Numbered from the stretch's first letter, positions 48,684 through 57,195 are shown. The stretch is 64,000 bases of DNA from Ruminococcus sp. (GCA_021199375.1 JAJQIB010000008.1:1-64000), one strand, 5' to 3'. The notes: generated by a model not told the origin, from the letters alone. Numbers and translations are program-made.

Positions 48684-49633
48684 TAGATCAGTCCCTTCTT
48701 AAATGCTGCATATACCGCTGTTCCGACAGCGTTGTCGCAGGAAAATTCAGGAGATGCAAAATGTGCATCAAAGCGCTCGCTAATTGATTTAGCTATGATT
48801 TTATTTGACATTACTCCGCCTGCATAAATTATCGGCAGACTGCCATACTTATCAATTGCATTTTGAGTAAGCACACAAATCGCCGCTTCTACTGATTTGA
48901 TACAGTAGGCGGCTATGTACTCTTTATCTGCACCGCTTTTAAAAAGCTGACGACACTTGTTTTCTATTCCTGATAACGAGCAGTCTAATTCCTTGACAGA
49001 TGGCTTTACCTTGATTTTTTCATCGCACCTATTTGCAAGCCTTTCAAGCTGTGCGCCGCATGGAAAATCAAGTCCAAGCATAACACCACATCGATCTATT
49101 GCTTGTCCTGCCTTTAGATCCATTGAACCGCCGATTCTCCTTATATCAATTACATTTTCACCGCCGCAGTCACAAAGCAGCATATCAGTTGTGCCACCAC
49201 TTACATGAAAGGCTAAAAAGCGTTTGTTATCACTTAACCATCTAAGCTTTTTACACGAATACATCGCAGCTAATATATGCCCTGTCTGGTGGGTGGTTGC
49301 AAAATACGGTATATCATTTACTATACTTAAGCTTTTAGCAGTTGAAAGCCCAACCATAAAGCATGGCATATATGAGTTTTCTCGGCATGAGGGTCTGTCA
49401 CTTACTCCGATTACACTCACATCATGGCAAATGTCACCAAGCTGCTCCATTACCCTTGGAAGCAGCATCGTGTGGTGAAACACAGCGTCTGATTGACGCA
49501 CTCCCCTTTCGCCTCTCTTTACGGGCATAGGAAGCTTCGCCTGATAAACCTCACCCGAATAAGAATCTAAAACACATGCTGAGCAGGTATAGTTTGATGT
49601 ATCGATACCCAGAGCTTTTTGTTTCTTACTCAT
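48683..49633 (-). CDS. TsaD/Kae1-family paralogue (glycoprotease fold)
   Basis: A 316-residue ASKHA-fold protein similar to TsaD, the threonylcarbamoyl transferase for tRNA t6A. It begins LGIDTSNYTCSACVLD, has the metal site HQTGH (where TsaD has H-xxx-H), the phosphate block HVSGGTTDMLL, and the C-terminal CDNAVGTAVYA. Family features differ from true TsaD (no GNDPG block, divergent middle), and this paralogue recurs in Clostridia operons with xseA and nusB. The catalytic role is unknown. It overlaps nusB by four bases. Confidence 0.8.
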   Translation of the reverse strand: MSKKQKALGIDTSNYTCSACVLDSYSGEVYQAKLPMPVKRGERGVRQSDAVFHHTMLLPRVMEQLGDICHDVSVIGVSDRPSCRENSYMPCFMVGLSTAKSLSIVNDIPYFATTHQTGHILAAMYSCKKLRWLSDNKRFLAFHVSGGTTDMLLCDCGGENVIDIRRIGGSMDLKAGQAIDRCGVMLGLDFPCGAQLERLANRCDEKIKVKPSVKELDCSLSGIENKCRQLFKSGADKEYIAAYCIKSVEAAICVLTQNAIDKYGSLPIIYAGGVMSNKIIAKSISERFDAHFASPEFSCDNAVGTAVYAAFKKGLI

Positions 49634-50085
49634 TCTTGGGGCTCATCCTTTGAATTAACAGAGCGTGAATAGGCGCCTAAAACTCCGTTAATAAATGCAA
49701 CATCTGGCTTTCTTGCATACTTTTGAGCAAGAGCTACTGCTTCGCTTATTGCCACGTTTAGAGGAACCGCTTCAGAGTAATTAGCTTCGTAGAGCGCTAA
49801 GCGTAAAATTGCCAAATTTATCTTTGGTATTCTACCTACACTTCTTTTTGGCGAATATAGATTTATAATCTCATCAAGCTCGTCCTGCTTTTGCTCGACA
49901 TTCTTTGCAAGCTCGCATGATTGTTCGCTTATCTCAATCTCGTCATTCTCGCTCTTTGCAAGCAGATTTACTTCATATATGTCATCAATCTCATCATCTC
50001 TCAGCAGTCGCTCAAAATAGAGAACAAACGCGCCCTCTCTGAGCTTATGACGTCCTATGTGTGATGCTGTCTTGTTACCATCCAC
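49630..50085 (-). CDS. nusB: transcription antitermination factor NusB
   Basis: Small RNA-binding factor of rRNA antitermination, 151 residues. RHKLREGAFVLYFERLL at the start, NLAILRLALYEANY and VPLNVAISEAVALAQKYA with FINGVLGAYSR at the end are the conserved blocks. The start appears to be GTG, with GGAAG eleven bases before. It overlaps the next gene by four bases. Confidence 0.95.
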   Translation of the reverse strand: MDGNKTASHIGRHKLREGAFVLYFERLLRDDEIDDIYEVNLLAKSENDEIEISEQSCELAKNVEQKQDELDEIINLYSPKRSVGRIPKINLAILRLALYEANYSEAVPLNVAISEAVALAQKYARKPDVAFINGVLGAYSRSVNSKDEPQE

Positions 50086-50102
50086 TAATAATTACACTTC
50101 CT

Positions 50103-50417
50103 TTATCTCAATATATCAATAACCTTCACGTTCACTCTTGCAACTGTTAGTCCCAAAAGATTTTGCACTGCTGATTTTACTCTGCTTTGAACCACCTCGC
50201 AGACCTCTATTACACCAAAGCCCTGCAAAAGACAAGCTTCTAATGTAATAGATAATACATCACCATCAAGTAGAACGTGTGTTTTAATACGGCTAGAAGG
50301 AGATTTTGTATCGCCTGCTACACCATCAACAGATGAAGCTGCCTTAAGAATGATTTTCTTTACTGCACTATCACTAACATACAAGCAGCAGCGAGTTTTA
50401 TGAGTGCTTACCTCCAT
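50103..50417 (-). CDS. Asp23/Gls24 family protein (YqhY-like)
   Basis: A 104-residue Asp23 domain protein: ISDSAV-like start (YVSDSAVKKIILKAASSVDGVAG), then a hydrophobic core and VNVKVIDI. It occupies the slot of B. subtilis yqhY upstream of nusB. YqhY-type proteins are linked to lipid metabolism control, but the accBC genes usually upstream in Bacillus are missing here. The ATG follows AAAGGAG at eight bases. First gene of the eleven-gene operon. Confidence 0.88.
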   Translation of the reverse strand: MEVSTHKTRCCLYVSDSAVKKIILKAASSVDGVAGDTKSPSSRIKTHVLLDGDVLSITLEACLLQGFGVIEVCEVVQSRVKSAVQNLLGLTVARVNVKVIDILR

Positions 50418-50464
50418 AAACAAAGCTCCTTTGTCACCTTATAAAAACGTATACTTTCTTTTTA

Positions 50465-50493
50465 ATTATAGCATATTCCGGCGAATTATACAA
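50465..50493 (-). promoter_or_regulatory. promoter of the asp23-to-recN operon
   Basis: TTGTAT, 17 bases, TATAAT on the minus strand. I see no internal terminator until recN. Confidence 0.75.
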
Positions 50494-50540
50494 TCTTATT
50501 TGCATTTGTTTTCTTTTTATTCATAAGATATACATAAAAC

Positions 50541-50575
50541 GCCGTCATACAAGAAGCTGCTCCCTGCATGACGGC
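50541..50575 (-). terminator. terminator after spoIIIAH
   Basis: GCCGTCAT/ATGACGGC stem with a 19-base partly paired loop, followed on the minus strand by GTTTTATG. Confidence 0.85.
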
Positions 50576-50586
50576 TAAAAACAAAA

Positions 50587-51144
50587 TTACTCAACGTCAT
50601 AGATTCTTATATTCTCATTTGCCACATCCACCTCGCTTAATAGAATATCCTTTATCTGTGCTGCCTCACTTTCAATAAGACCTCCATCGGATTTCACCAC
50701 AATGTTTGCATTCTCACCATCAAGGTAAACAACACAATCGGAAAAGCCCGCAGCCTTTACAAGGTTTTCAATCTTGCTTTCTTTTTCTATTAGCCCTGTC
50801 ATTGTTGCAGCCTCCTCGCTTGCTGCCTCCTGCTCCTCAGGGCTGCTATCCCCTCCATTCATTATCGTCTGAAGTGTCTCAATCGCCTCATCACGAGATG
50901 TAGTTCGATCAATTCTCGCCTGAGCAAAATAGTCCTCGGAATCGGTCTCAGCTGCTGCTACAAGCTGTGCATCTCCGTAGTTTACACTTTTTGTATCAAC
51001 CTTATCAGCAGCTTTAATTGAGCTGCCGGATGACATAGCATAGTTGACATACACCGCTGTACCCAAGACAAGCGTCATGCCTGCAAGCATAATCTGTCGC
51101 TTGCCTATCACTACACTCAGCTTTCGAAAATTTGGTTTCTTCAT
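50587..51144 (-). CDS. spoIIIAH: stage III sporulation protein AH
   Basis: Mother-cell half of the SpoIIQ-SpoIIIAH channel across the forespore membranes. The 185-residue protein has one membrane helix (about residues 16-34) and an extracellular YscJ-like domain near the C-terminus (IENLVKAAGFSDCVVYLDGENANIVVKS). Last gene of the spoIIIA operon. ACGGAGGTATTTTGTT precedes the ATG. Confidence 0.95.
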   Translation of the reverse strand: MKKPNFRKLSVVIGKRQIMLAGMTLVLGTAVYVNYAMSSGSSIKAADKVDTKSVNYGDAQLVAAAETDSEDYFAQARIDRTTSRDEAIETLQTIMNGGDSSPEEQEAASEEAATMTGLIEKESKIENLVKAAGFSDCVVYLDGENANIVVKSDGGLIESEAAQIKDILLSEVDVANENIRIYDVE

Positions 51145-51160
51145 AACAAAATACCTCCGT

Positions 51161-51709
51161 TTAGTTTTTTGGCTCTACACTGATTCTATTTGACGGGATT
51201 CCTAAAGCAGCAGAAACTGCGTTTAAAACCCGCTCTTTAGTTTGCACATTTTCTACACCTGCACACACAACTACCGCTCCGCTGATTTGCGGTGTGATTA
51301 TCTTTTTTATCACAGGCTGCTTATCACCGTCAACATCCTCGAGTACTATCTCGCCGCTTTGAGCAAGCGTTTCACTGCCCGACTGAGTTTGCTGATTAAC
51401 GTTAGTCTGCTCTGCATAAACATACTCCTTTGTACTGCTTATCATAATCATAACCTCAACATCCGTCACTCCCTGAATGCTTGAAATAATCTCTGAAAGC
51501 TCGTTTTCTATCGACCTGCGATATTCCTCAGTTTCGTCTAAATCGACATCTGCCACAGCATCCGCCGTATCCGAATCAGCCTTACTCTCAGGCAAAAAAT
51601 CAGACATCAAAATCAAAAGCATACCTACTATTCCGATAACGAAAAGAACAGTAATACGCTTATCCTTTTTTTCCTTACCGAGTAAAAGCTTCTTTATGCT
51701 CTCAATCAA
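51161..51709 (-). CDS. spoIIIAG: stage III sporulation protein AG
   Basis: Ring-forming component of the feeding-tube channel, 182 residues. One membrane helix (about residues 20-38), an acidic linker, then the YscJ/FliF-like ring domain (LSEIISSIQGVTDVEVMIMISS) and a family C-terminus (GAVVVCAGVENVQTKERVLNAVSAALGI). It overlaps spoIIIAF by four bases. Confidence 0.95.
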   Translation of the reverse strand: MIESIKKLLLGKEKKDKRITVLFVIGIVGMLLILMSDFLPESKADSDTADAVADVDLDETEEYRRSIENELSEIISSIQGVTDVEVMIMISSTKEYVYAEQTNVNQQTQSGSETLAQSGEIVLEDVDGDKQPVIKKIITPQISGAVVVCAGVENVQTKERVLNAVSAALGIPSNRISVEPKN

Positions 51710-52173
51710 ATTTGCACCACCTCGACCTCACAGCCTAACAAATTTTCAGCTGTTTTTCTCGCTGCATCACACTGCTCGTCATAAATGCTTGACGAAAGAT
51801 ATACACAAGCGGACTCAGCCACAACACCATTATATTCATCAAGTGTACAAACTATGCTTATCTCATTTGCATCTATTCCAACCGAAAAAAGCTCTTCATA
51901 AAGCCTGCTCTCTAGGCTTGTTCTTGTCTGCTCAATAACCGACTGCTCATATTGCTCACTAAGCTGTGAATAATTATCCTCAGCAAGAGATAATTCATCT
52001 GAGGATATGTTGATTTTCGAGTGAGTGATCTGCGCTGCCACACAGATTATAAGCACAAGAGTGCATACAAGCTGAAGCTGATTTTTCATGCTAGATGATG
52101 AGAAAATCTTAACAATTGATGTTAAAACTGCGCACAAACATGCAGTATAAATTACATTTTTTGCAAGCTCCAT
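51706..52173 (-). CDS. spoIIIAF: stage III sporulation protein AF
   Basis: Two N-terminal membrane helices (about residues 8-25 and 31-52) and a C-terminal ring-building domain (VGIDANEISIVCTLDEYNG). Length about 155 residues. The ATG at 52173 follows AGGGGG at seven bases and lies after the spoIIIAE stop; a longer frame overlaps spoIIIAE. Confidence 0.93.
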   Translation of the reverse strand: MELAKNVIYTACLCAVLTSIVKIFSSSSMKNQLQLVCTLVLIICVAAQITHSKINISSDELSLAEDNYSQLSEQYEQSVIEQTRTSLESRLYEELFSVGIDANEISIVCTLDEYNGVVAESACVYLSSSIYDEQCDAARKTAENLLGCEVEVVQI

Positions 52174-52183
52174 ATTATGCCCC

Positions 52184-53317
52184 CTATGACGCAAGATTTG
52201 CCGATGCCATCATAACAATTGCAGTAGAAATTATAAACATCACAGAAAAGCATACTGTAGTGCTTATTGCAGCTGAAATAGCATAGCCAACGCTTTGCAA
52301 AAGCTCAGATGCAGTACTAAGCCCTAAAAGCTCCGAAATCATATTAGCAAATTGTATTGTCGCCCTTACGCAAATAAGCGTCACCAGTGGATTTAAAAGC
52401 ATAACTCCTATCACAATTATACCTATACTGCCAACACTCGATCGAATTATTCCGATGCTTGCGTATACACTCGAATAGCTTTCGGAAACCGAGCTTCCAA
52501 TTATAGGAATAAAGCTTGTCGCACCAAATCGCACCGCCTTTGCCGCCGCTCCATCTGTTGATGCAGAGGAAAAGCTCTGAACTGTCATTAGTCCCGTAAA
52601 TACGAGCATAAGTGCGTTTAGCACAAGCTTTACCGCATTCTTTACCGACTCAGCGGCTGATGAAAATCTCATGTCCGGATTTATTGCACTTGTAAATGAT
52701 AGTGCCAAAAACAAGCTCAAAAACGGCATTATTACATTCTGTGTACAAAAGCTGACAATTTCACATACGCAAAGAACTCCTGTGTAATATCCGCCTCCTA
52801 CTGTATATCCTCCGGATGCTGCTGTAACCGATGCAAAAATCGGGACATACGAAAGCATAAAGGTCAGAAGATTATTTAAAAAGACACAAACCTTATCAAA
52901 CGCCTCATAAACAATTGAATATATTATAGCCATGCTTCCTAATAGACTGATTATTGTAAAGGTTTGTCCAACACCATCATCTGAACCATCGGGTGAAAAG
53001 CTTTTAGCAATCGCCGTTAAAATTAGCACTGCTATCAGCCTTGCGAAAACCTTGATCGGTTCGACAAGATTTTCTGTAAACTCATCCCACACTACTGATA
53101 TGACGCTCTTGAGGGTAATATCAGTAAGGCTAGATCCATCTATGCCCTCCTCCTGCATTTTAGATTTTGTATCATCGTCAATTGCAGAGCTTATACCTTC
53201 GCTTACCACATCTGAATAATCATCAAGAGCATTAGATTGTGTGTCCTCAGCGCAGCATTTTATTCCTGCAAAGGTAAATATGATCAGCACAAAAATAATT
53301 GAAGCTATTCTTTTCAT
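52184..53317 (-). CDS. spoIIIAE: stage III sporulation protein AE
   Basis: Polytopic membrane protein with an N-terminal signal-like segment and about eight helices, 377 residues. It shows the family layout, including IVYEAFDKVCVFLNNLLTFMLSYVPI and GATSFIPIIGSSVSESYSSV. It is the largest integral part of the SpoIIIA complex. Confidence 0.94.
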   Translation of the reverse strand: MKRIASIIFVLIIFTFAGIKCCAEDTQSNALDDYSDVVSEGISSAIDDDTKSKMQEEGIDGSSLTDITLKSVISVVWDEFTENLVEPIKVFARLIAVLILTAIAKSFSPDGSDDGVGQTFTIISLLGSMAIIYSIVYEAFDKVCVFLNNLLTFMLSYVPIFASVTAASGGYTVGGGYYTGVLCVCEIVSFCTQNVIMPFLSLFLALSFTSAINPDMRFSSAAESVKNAVKLVLNALMLVFTGLMTVQSFSSASTDGAAAKAVRFGATSFIPIIGSSVSESYSSVYASIGIIRSSVGSIGIIVIGVMLLNPLVTLICVRATIQFANMISELLGLSTASELLQSVGYAISAAISTTVCFSVMFIISTAIVMMASANLAS

Positions 53318-53325
53318 ATAAATTC

Positions 53326-53715
53326 CTAAAACAACAGCAGCGACCTTATAATCTCAACCACTGCTTCAAACAGTGGCAGTGCGGTAATTACAAGCGCTGC
53401 CTTTCCTACAAGCGCAAGCTGTGACGATAGTGCGTTTTCTCCACAATCCTTACAGCAATCGCAGCCAAGCTGTGTTATATAACAGATTCCCAAGCTTTTG
53501 AATATTATCTTTAAATAGTCCTCGTCAAGTCCTGTCGAGTCAAAAAGCTCGGTGATAGAGCCTGCTACAGCTGAAAAGCCCTCTAAAAATCTCGAAGCTA
53601 CCATGCAAGCTGCTAGGATGGCGCAAAGAATTTTAACCTGGGGATTTACAGAGCCTAGGGTTTTTAATATAACACAGACTGCAACGCAAAAAAGCACAAT
53701 TGAAAGTATCTGCAT
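53326..53715 (-). CDS. spoIIIAD: stage III sporulation protein AD
   Basis: A 129-residue integral membrane protein with about three or four helices, homologous to SpoIIIAC. The conserved EDYLKIIFKSLGICYITQLGCDCCKDCGE block is present. It starts two bases after spoIIIAC with a weak ribosome binding site, suggesting translational coupling. Confidence 0.94.
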   Translation of the reverse strand: MQILSIVLFCVAVCVILKTLGSVNPQVKILCAILAACMVASRFLEGFSAVAGSITELFDSTGLDEDYLKIIFKSLGICYITQLGCDCCKDCGENALSSQLALVGKAALVITALPLFEAVVEIIRSLLLF

Positions 53716-53717
53716 GC

Positions 53718-53912
53718 TTAAAAACCAAAAAGGGTCTGAATGGTGTCAAAAAGCTCAGCTATGCGCTCGACTATCATCATAAGCACCACAATTAGTCCTG
53801 CTAGCGTTGTCATCATTGCCTGCTCATCACGCTCCGCTCGCTTAAGAAGCTGTACTAGCACTGCAACTATAATTCCCACAGCAGCAATTCTAAAAACCAG
53901 ATCTAGCTCCAT
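53718..53912 (-). CDS. spoIIIAC: stage III sporulation protein AC
   Basis: A 64-residue protein with two membrane helices. MELDLVFRIAAVGIIVAVL and KRAERDEQAMMTTLAG are family sequence. The ATG at 53912 follows AAGGAGAGCAAAA; the frame runs six codons further upstream. Confidence 0.94.
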   Translation of the reverse strand: MELDLVFRIAAVGIIVAVLVQLLKRAERDEQAMMTTLAGLIVVLMMIVERIAELFDTIQTLFGF

Positions 53913-53937
53913 TTTTGCTCTCCTTTTCACACACCGT

Positions 53938-54426
53938 CTAAATCAGAACCACACCCAGAAAAAGTCCGCCTAAAACTCCAAGGCTTTGCGACAGCTTGAC
54001 CTTGTCCGCCGTTTCAATCTCAAGCTGCTTTACCCGATTAGCAAAATACAAATTCGCACTTGACAAACGTGCAAGCTCGCAGACCTTGTCCGCACTTCCA
54101 AGGTTTAAAAAAAGCTCCTTAAGCCTTGCTAAATCCTCATCATTATAACCATCAGGATTATCATTTAAGGCACAAGCTGCCGCTTGTCCATCTGCATTTT
54201 CACCAAGTGAGGAAATAAACTTAGGAGCAGCTATCAGCTGAGTCTTTAGCTCTAAAATCATATGAGCGACAGTTGGGGATTCAAATTCAAGTGACATTTT
54301 AAGCTGTTCTATCATGCGTACAACCTGCTTTACAGAAGAAAGCCTTGCCTTATATCTAGCTGCAGCATATTGTCCTGCCGCTGTGCTGCTTATAACAATT
54401 GCTAAGAAGCCTATGAGCTTTAGCAT
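53938..54426 (-). CDS. spoIIIAB: stage III sporulation protein AB
   Basis: A 162-residue membrane protein with helices at both ends (residues 3-20 and the final 18), resembling GspF-like folds. The family motif YKARLSSVKQVVRMIEQLKMSLEFESPTV is present, and QSLGVLGGLFLGVVLI ends it. It overlaps spoIIIAA by seven bases. Confidence 0.94.
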   Translation of the reverse strand: MLKLIGFLAIVISSTAAGQYAAARYKARLSSVKQVVRMIEQLKMSLEFESPTVAHMILELKTQLIAAPKFISSLGENADGQAAACALNDNPDGYNDEDLARLKELFLNLGSADKVCELARLSSANLYFANRVKQLEIETADKVKLSQSLGVLGGLFLGVVLI

Positions 54427-55346
54427 AGCTTACTAAATGATATAAGTCTGCCACACATAGCACCAATACCAAGAATTGCGGCATAGTCAAATGCGTGTGA
54501 CTTTATTAGCCTTCCGACAGCAGGACGTTTTTTCAGCTCATCTACACTGGCGGCATGGCAGGTGCATATTAGATAAACACCTGAATTTATTGCATACTCA
54601 AGTGACTCAAGATCTTCCTTCGCACCAATTTCATCACACACTATAATCTGTGGCGACATCACTCTGACAGCTGTCCTTACTGCTTGTGATTTATCATAAC
54701 CATTAAAAACATCACACCGTGCTCCGATATCGTTTTGTGCCTTACCATCATACATACAGGCAAGCTCTCCCCTTTCGTCAATTACGCTTAATCTATAGCT
54801 TTGGCTCAATAGTCTGCAAAGATCTCTAAGCACAGTAGTTTTTCCTCCGCATGGTGGTGAAGCAATGATCAGTGAGGCAAGTCCATCTGAAAAGGCACGT
54901 TCAAAAATAGGCTTTGCACAACCCCTTACCTCACGTGCTATACGAATGTTTATCGAAGAAACATCCTTTACTGAGGCTACACTCAGCGTTTTATCATCCA
55001 ATACTGCTGTGCCACAGAATCCAACACGATTACCGCCCTTTACAGTTATAAAGCCCTGCGAAATCTCTCGTGGAAAGGCGTGAACAGAGCCTTGAAAGGC
55101 ATGCGTGAAGGCAAAGGATATATCATCATCCGTCACCCGTACCGCATCTGAGGCATCGTTCATAAGCCTGCCATCATATGTAATAAAATATTCCTTGCCA
55201 TACAAAACACCTGTTAAATAGAGTCCTCGCCTAAGGCGAAGCTCAGTAAGCTTTTGCCGCTCGCCCTCACTTACACGCATAAGTGCTGATTTTAACGAAG
55301 GAGAAATAAGGTCTATTGCATAATCAAGCTTTGAAATCTCATTCAT
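54420..55346 (-). CDS. spoIIIAA: stage III sporulation protein AA (ATPase)
   Basis: Secretion-type ATPase of the forespore feeding-tube complex, 308 residues. Walker A SPPCGGKTT is at about residue 165; Walker B reads IIVCDEIG; HAFQGSVHAFPREISQGFIT marks the N-terminal domain. First gene of the operon. AGGAGG eight bases before the ATG and a sigma-E type promoter upstream. Confidence 0.95.
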   Translation of the reverse strand: MNEISKLDYAIDLISPSLKSALMRVSEGERQKLTELRLRRGLYLTGVLYGKEYFITYDGRLMNDASDAVRVTDDDISFAFTHAFQGSVHAFPREISQGFITVKGGNRVGFCGTAVLDDKTLSVASVKDVSSINIRIAREVRGCAKPIFERAFSDGLASLIIASPPCGGKTTVLRDLCRLLSQSYRLSVIDERGELACMYDGKAQNDIGARCDVFNGYDKSQAVRTAVRVMSPQIIVCDEIGAKEDLESLEYAINSGVYLICTCHAASVDELKKRPAVGRLIKSHAFDYAAILGIGAMCGRLISFSKLC

Positions 55347-55370
55347 CTAATAGCCCTCCTGACTTAGATA

Positions 55371-55400
55371 ATACTATGCAGACAAGACTGAGAATATTCA
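55371..55400 (-). promoter_or_regulatory. sigma-E type promoter of the spoIIIA operon
   Basis: On the minus strand TGAATATT (perfect match to the sigma-E -35 TKMATATT), 14 bases, then CATAGTAT (near the -10 CATACAHT). Position is about 25 bases before the spoIIIAA start. B. subtilis spoIIIA is sigma-E controlled. Confidence 0.75.
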
Positions 55401-55414
55401 AATAAATACAGCTA

Positions 55415-55516
55415 TAAAAAAATCCGAAATAGCACATACCGCGCTATTTCGGATTGTATGGCACAGGAAAAAGGGGATTAACCTGTGTAATGGGTAACAG
55501 CCTTTTTGTGCTGTCT
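55415..55516 (-). ncRNA. candidate small non-coding RNA with three hairpins
   Basis: A consensus promoter (55523-55550) and an intrinsic terminator (55421-55455) enclose about 100 bases with no reading frame. The predicted RNA has a 5' hairpin (ACAGC/GCTGT, 55497-55514), a middle hairpin (CACAGG/CCTGTG, 55462-55487) whose loop carries a CCCC-UUUUU run, and the 13-bp terminator hairpin. The C/U-rich loop is complementary to purine-rich ribosome binding sites. I cannot match it to a known family. Confidence 0.55.
55421..55455 (-). terminator. intrinsic terminator ending the candidate small RNA
   Basis: Perfect 13-bp stem AATCCGAAATAGC/GCTATTTCGGATT, followed on the minus strand by seven T. It also separates polY from spoIIIA. 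Confidence 0.93.
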
Positions 55517-55522
55517 AATAAT

Positions 55523-55550
55523 ATTATAGCATATTATTTTTTCTTGTCAA
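55523..55550 (-). promoter_or_regulatory. promoter of the candidate small RNA
   Basis: TTGACA, 16 bases, TATAAT on the minus strand, with no coding sequence following before the terminator. Confidence 0.75.
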
Positions 55551-55661
55551 TGTGTGACAAAAAGTGTGCGAAATTTCGTTTTTTGTTTCATTTTTAAATA
55601 TAAACAATTGTAAATCATACAAAAAATTGATTTGAATATTTCAAATTAGCACTATAAGCAG

Positions 55662-57167
55662 CTATGCACTGTGTCCGCCAATTTGTCTGTTTCTTAATAC
55701 CGTTGTCGCACCCTCCTGAAGATTCATACCCTTAATTATTGCGTTCTTTCCAAAACGATTTCTTATTTCTACAACCGCTCGATTACGTGCGGTTTCACGC
55801 TCAAGCCTAACACGCTGCCGCTCACGCTCAGCATCAAGTCTATTTGCATCGGTAAAAAGGTCAAGCTGCTCATAAGCCTGCTCATTTACTGCCTTATCCT
55901 CATCAATCACATTCTCAGCTACAAGTGTCACTCTTCTTACAGTTAGCTTCTTATTCGCTATCCTCTCAAAAAGAGTAGTAAATCCATCTGTAATCAGCTC
56001 ACCTGACGAGGTTTGGCATGAAAGGTTTATTGTACCATGAGAATGCTTAGGTACTGCTCTGCCGTATCGGTCATATTTAATCTCGCCATGATAGATGTTT
56101 CTTTTGCTTTGTTCGCTGAGATTTTCAACATCGTAGCCTATAGTAAGCACAAGCTGATTTGTAACAAGCCGTTTGCCCACCAAATCAAGTGCCAAAAGAT
56201 CAGCCATTTCACGCACAATGAGCTTTGCCTCATCATATGTATAGGGTCTGGTAAGCACCTGCCCTGATGATAGACTGTTTTTTTCAGGCTTGTAGGATTT
56301 TATATCCGAAATGGTGCAGGGCTCATATCCCCACGCATGATCGATAAGAAGCTCAGCATTTACTCCAAACAGCTTATAAAGATAATCAGAATACTTAAGC
56401 GAAAACCTTGCCACATCCCCCATAGTGAAAAGTCCAAGCTTTTCAAGCCTTTTAGCGGATCCTCCGCCCACTCGCCAAAAATCGGTAATTGGTTGATGAG
56501 CCCATAGGAGCTTGCGATAGCTTTTCTCATCAAGCTCGGCTAAGCGTACACCGTCCTTATTCGGAGGCATATGCTTTGCAACGATATCCATAGCTACCTT
56601 ACAAAGATAAAGATTGCTTCCTATTCCTGCTGTTGCAGTAATTCCCGTAGCCTTTAGCACATCTCGAATTATCGTCATAGCAAGCTCACTTGCCGTCATA
56701 CCATAGGTTTTAAGATAGCCTGTTATGTCCATAAAAACCTCATCGATTGAGTAAACATGAATGTCCTCTGAACAGATGTATTTAAGATAGATATTTAAAA
56801 TACGAGTGCTATATTCCATATACAAAGCCATTCGTGGAGGTGCAGTAATATAGTCAAGCTCAAGATTATCCATTAGCTTAAGCTGAATATCGTTAGTGCA
56901 TTTTGCTGTAAGGCAATGATTTTTTGCTTTCTGACGCCGCTCATCATTTACCTCACGAACACGCTGTACTACCTCAAATAGCCTTGCTCTTCCGGGTATT
57001 CCGTATGATTTTAGCGATGGAGAAACCGCTAAACAAATTGTCTTTTCGGTACGGCTTTTATCAGCCACAACCAAATTTGTCGTAAGCGGATTTAATCCTC
57101 GCTCAACACACTCAACGGATGCGTAAAAAGATTTTAGGTCAATTGCCAAATAAACACGCTCAGACAT
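55662..57167 (-). CDS. Y-family DNA polymerase (UmuC/DinB-like)
   Basis: Translesion polymerase, about 501 residues. The N-terminal palm has YLAIDLKSFYASVEC and the catalytic YSIDEVFMDITGY with the Asp-Glu pair; GIGSNLYLCKVAMDIVAK and the helix-hairpin segment FWRVGGGSAKRLEKLGLFTMGDVA follow, then the little-finger domain and a charged Arg-rich C-terminal tail. At about 500 residues it is longer than DinB (350) and closer to UmuC-like YqjW/UvrX forms. The ATG at 57167 has AGGAGG seven bases before. Two LexA-type boxes flank its -10, so it is almost certainly damage-inducible. Confidence 0.92.
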   Translation of the reverse strand: MSERVYLAIDLKSFYASVECVERGLNPLTTNLVVADKSRTEKTICLAVSPSLKSYGIPGRARLFEVVQRVREVNDERRQKAKNHCLTAKCTNDIQLKLMDNLELDYITAPPRMALYMEYSTRILNIYLKYICSEDIHVYSIDEVFMDITGYLKTYGMTASELAMTIIRDVLKATGITATAGIGSNLYLCKVAMDIVAKHMPPNKDGVRLAELDEKSYRKLLWAHQPITDFWRVGGGSAKRLEKLGLFTMGDVARFSLKYSDYLYKLFGVNAELLIDHAWGYEPCTISDIKSYKPEKNSLSSGQVLTRPYTYDEAKLIVREMADLLALDLVGKRLVTNQLVLTIGYDVENLSEQSKRNIYHGEIKYDRYGRAVPKHSHGTINLSCQTSSGELITDGFTTLFERIANKKLTVRRVTLVAENVIDEDKAVNEQAYEQLDLFTDANRLDAERERQRVRLERETARNRAVVEIRNRFGKNAIIKGMNLQEGATTVLRNRQIGGHSA

Positions 57168-57195
57168 TCTCACTCCTCCTCATCCAAGCAAAAAA

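Noticed and set aside
51477-51938. 153-codon plus-strand frame across spoIIIAF/AG
   Set aside because: Antisense to two well-supported, overlapping sporulation genes; no ribosome binding site.
55415-55516. Signal recognition particle RNA, 6S RNA or tmRNA
   Set aside because: No GGAA tetraloop helix of SRP RNA, too short for 6S or tmRNA, and no tRNA-like ends.
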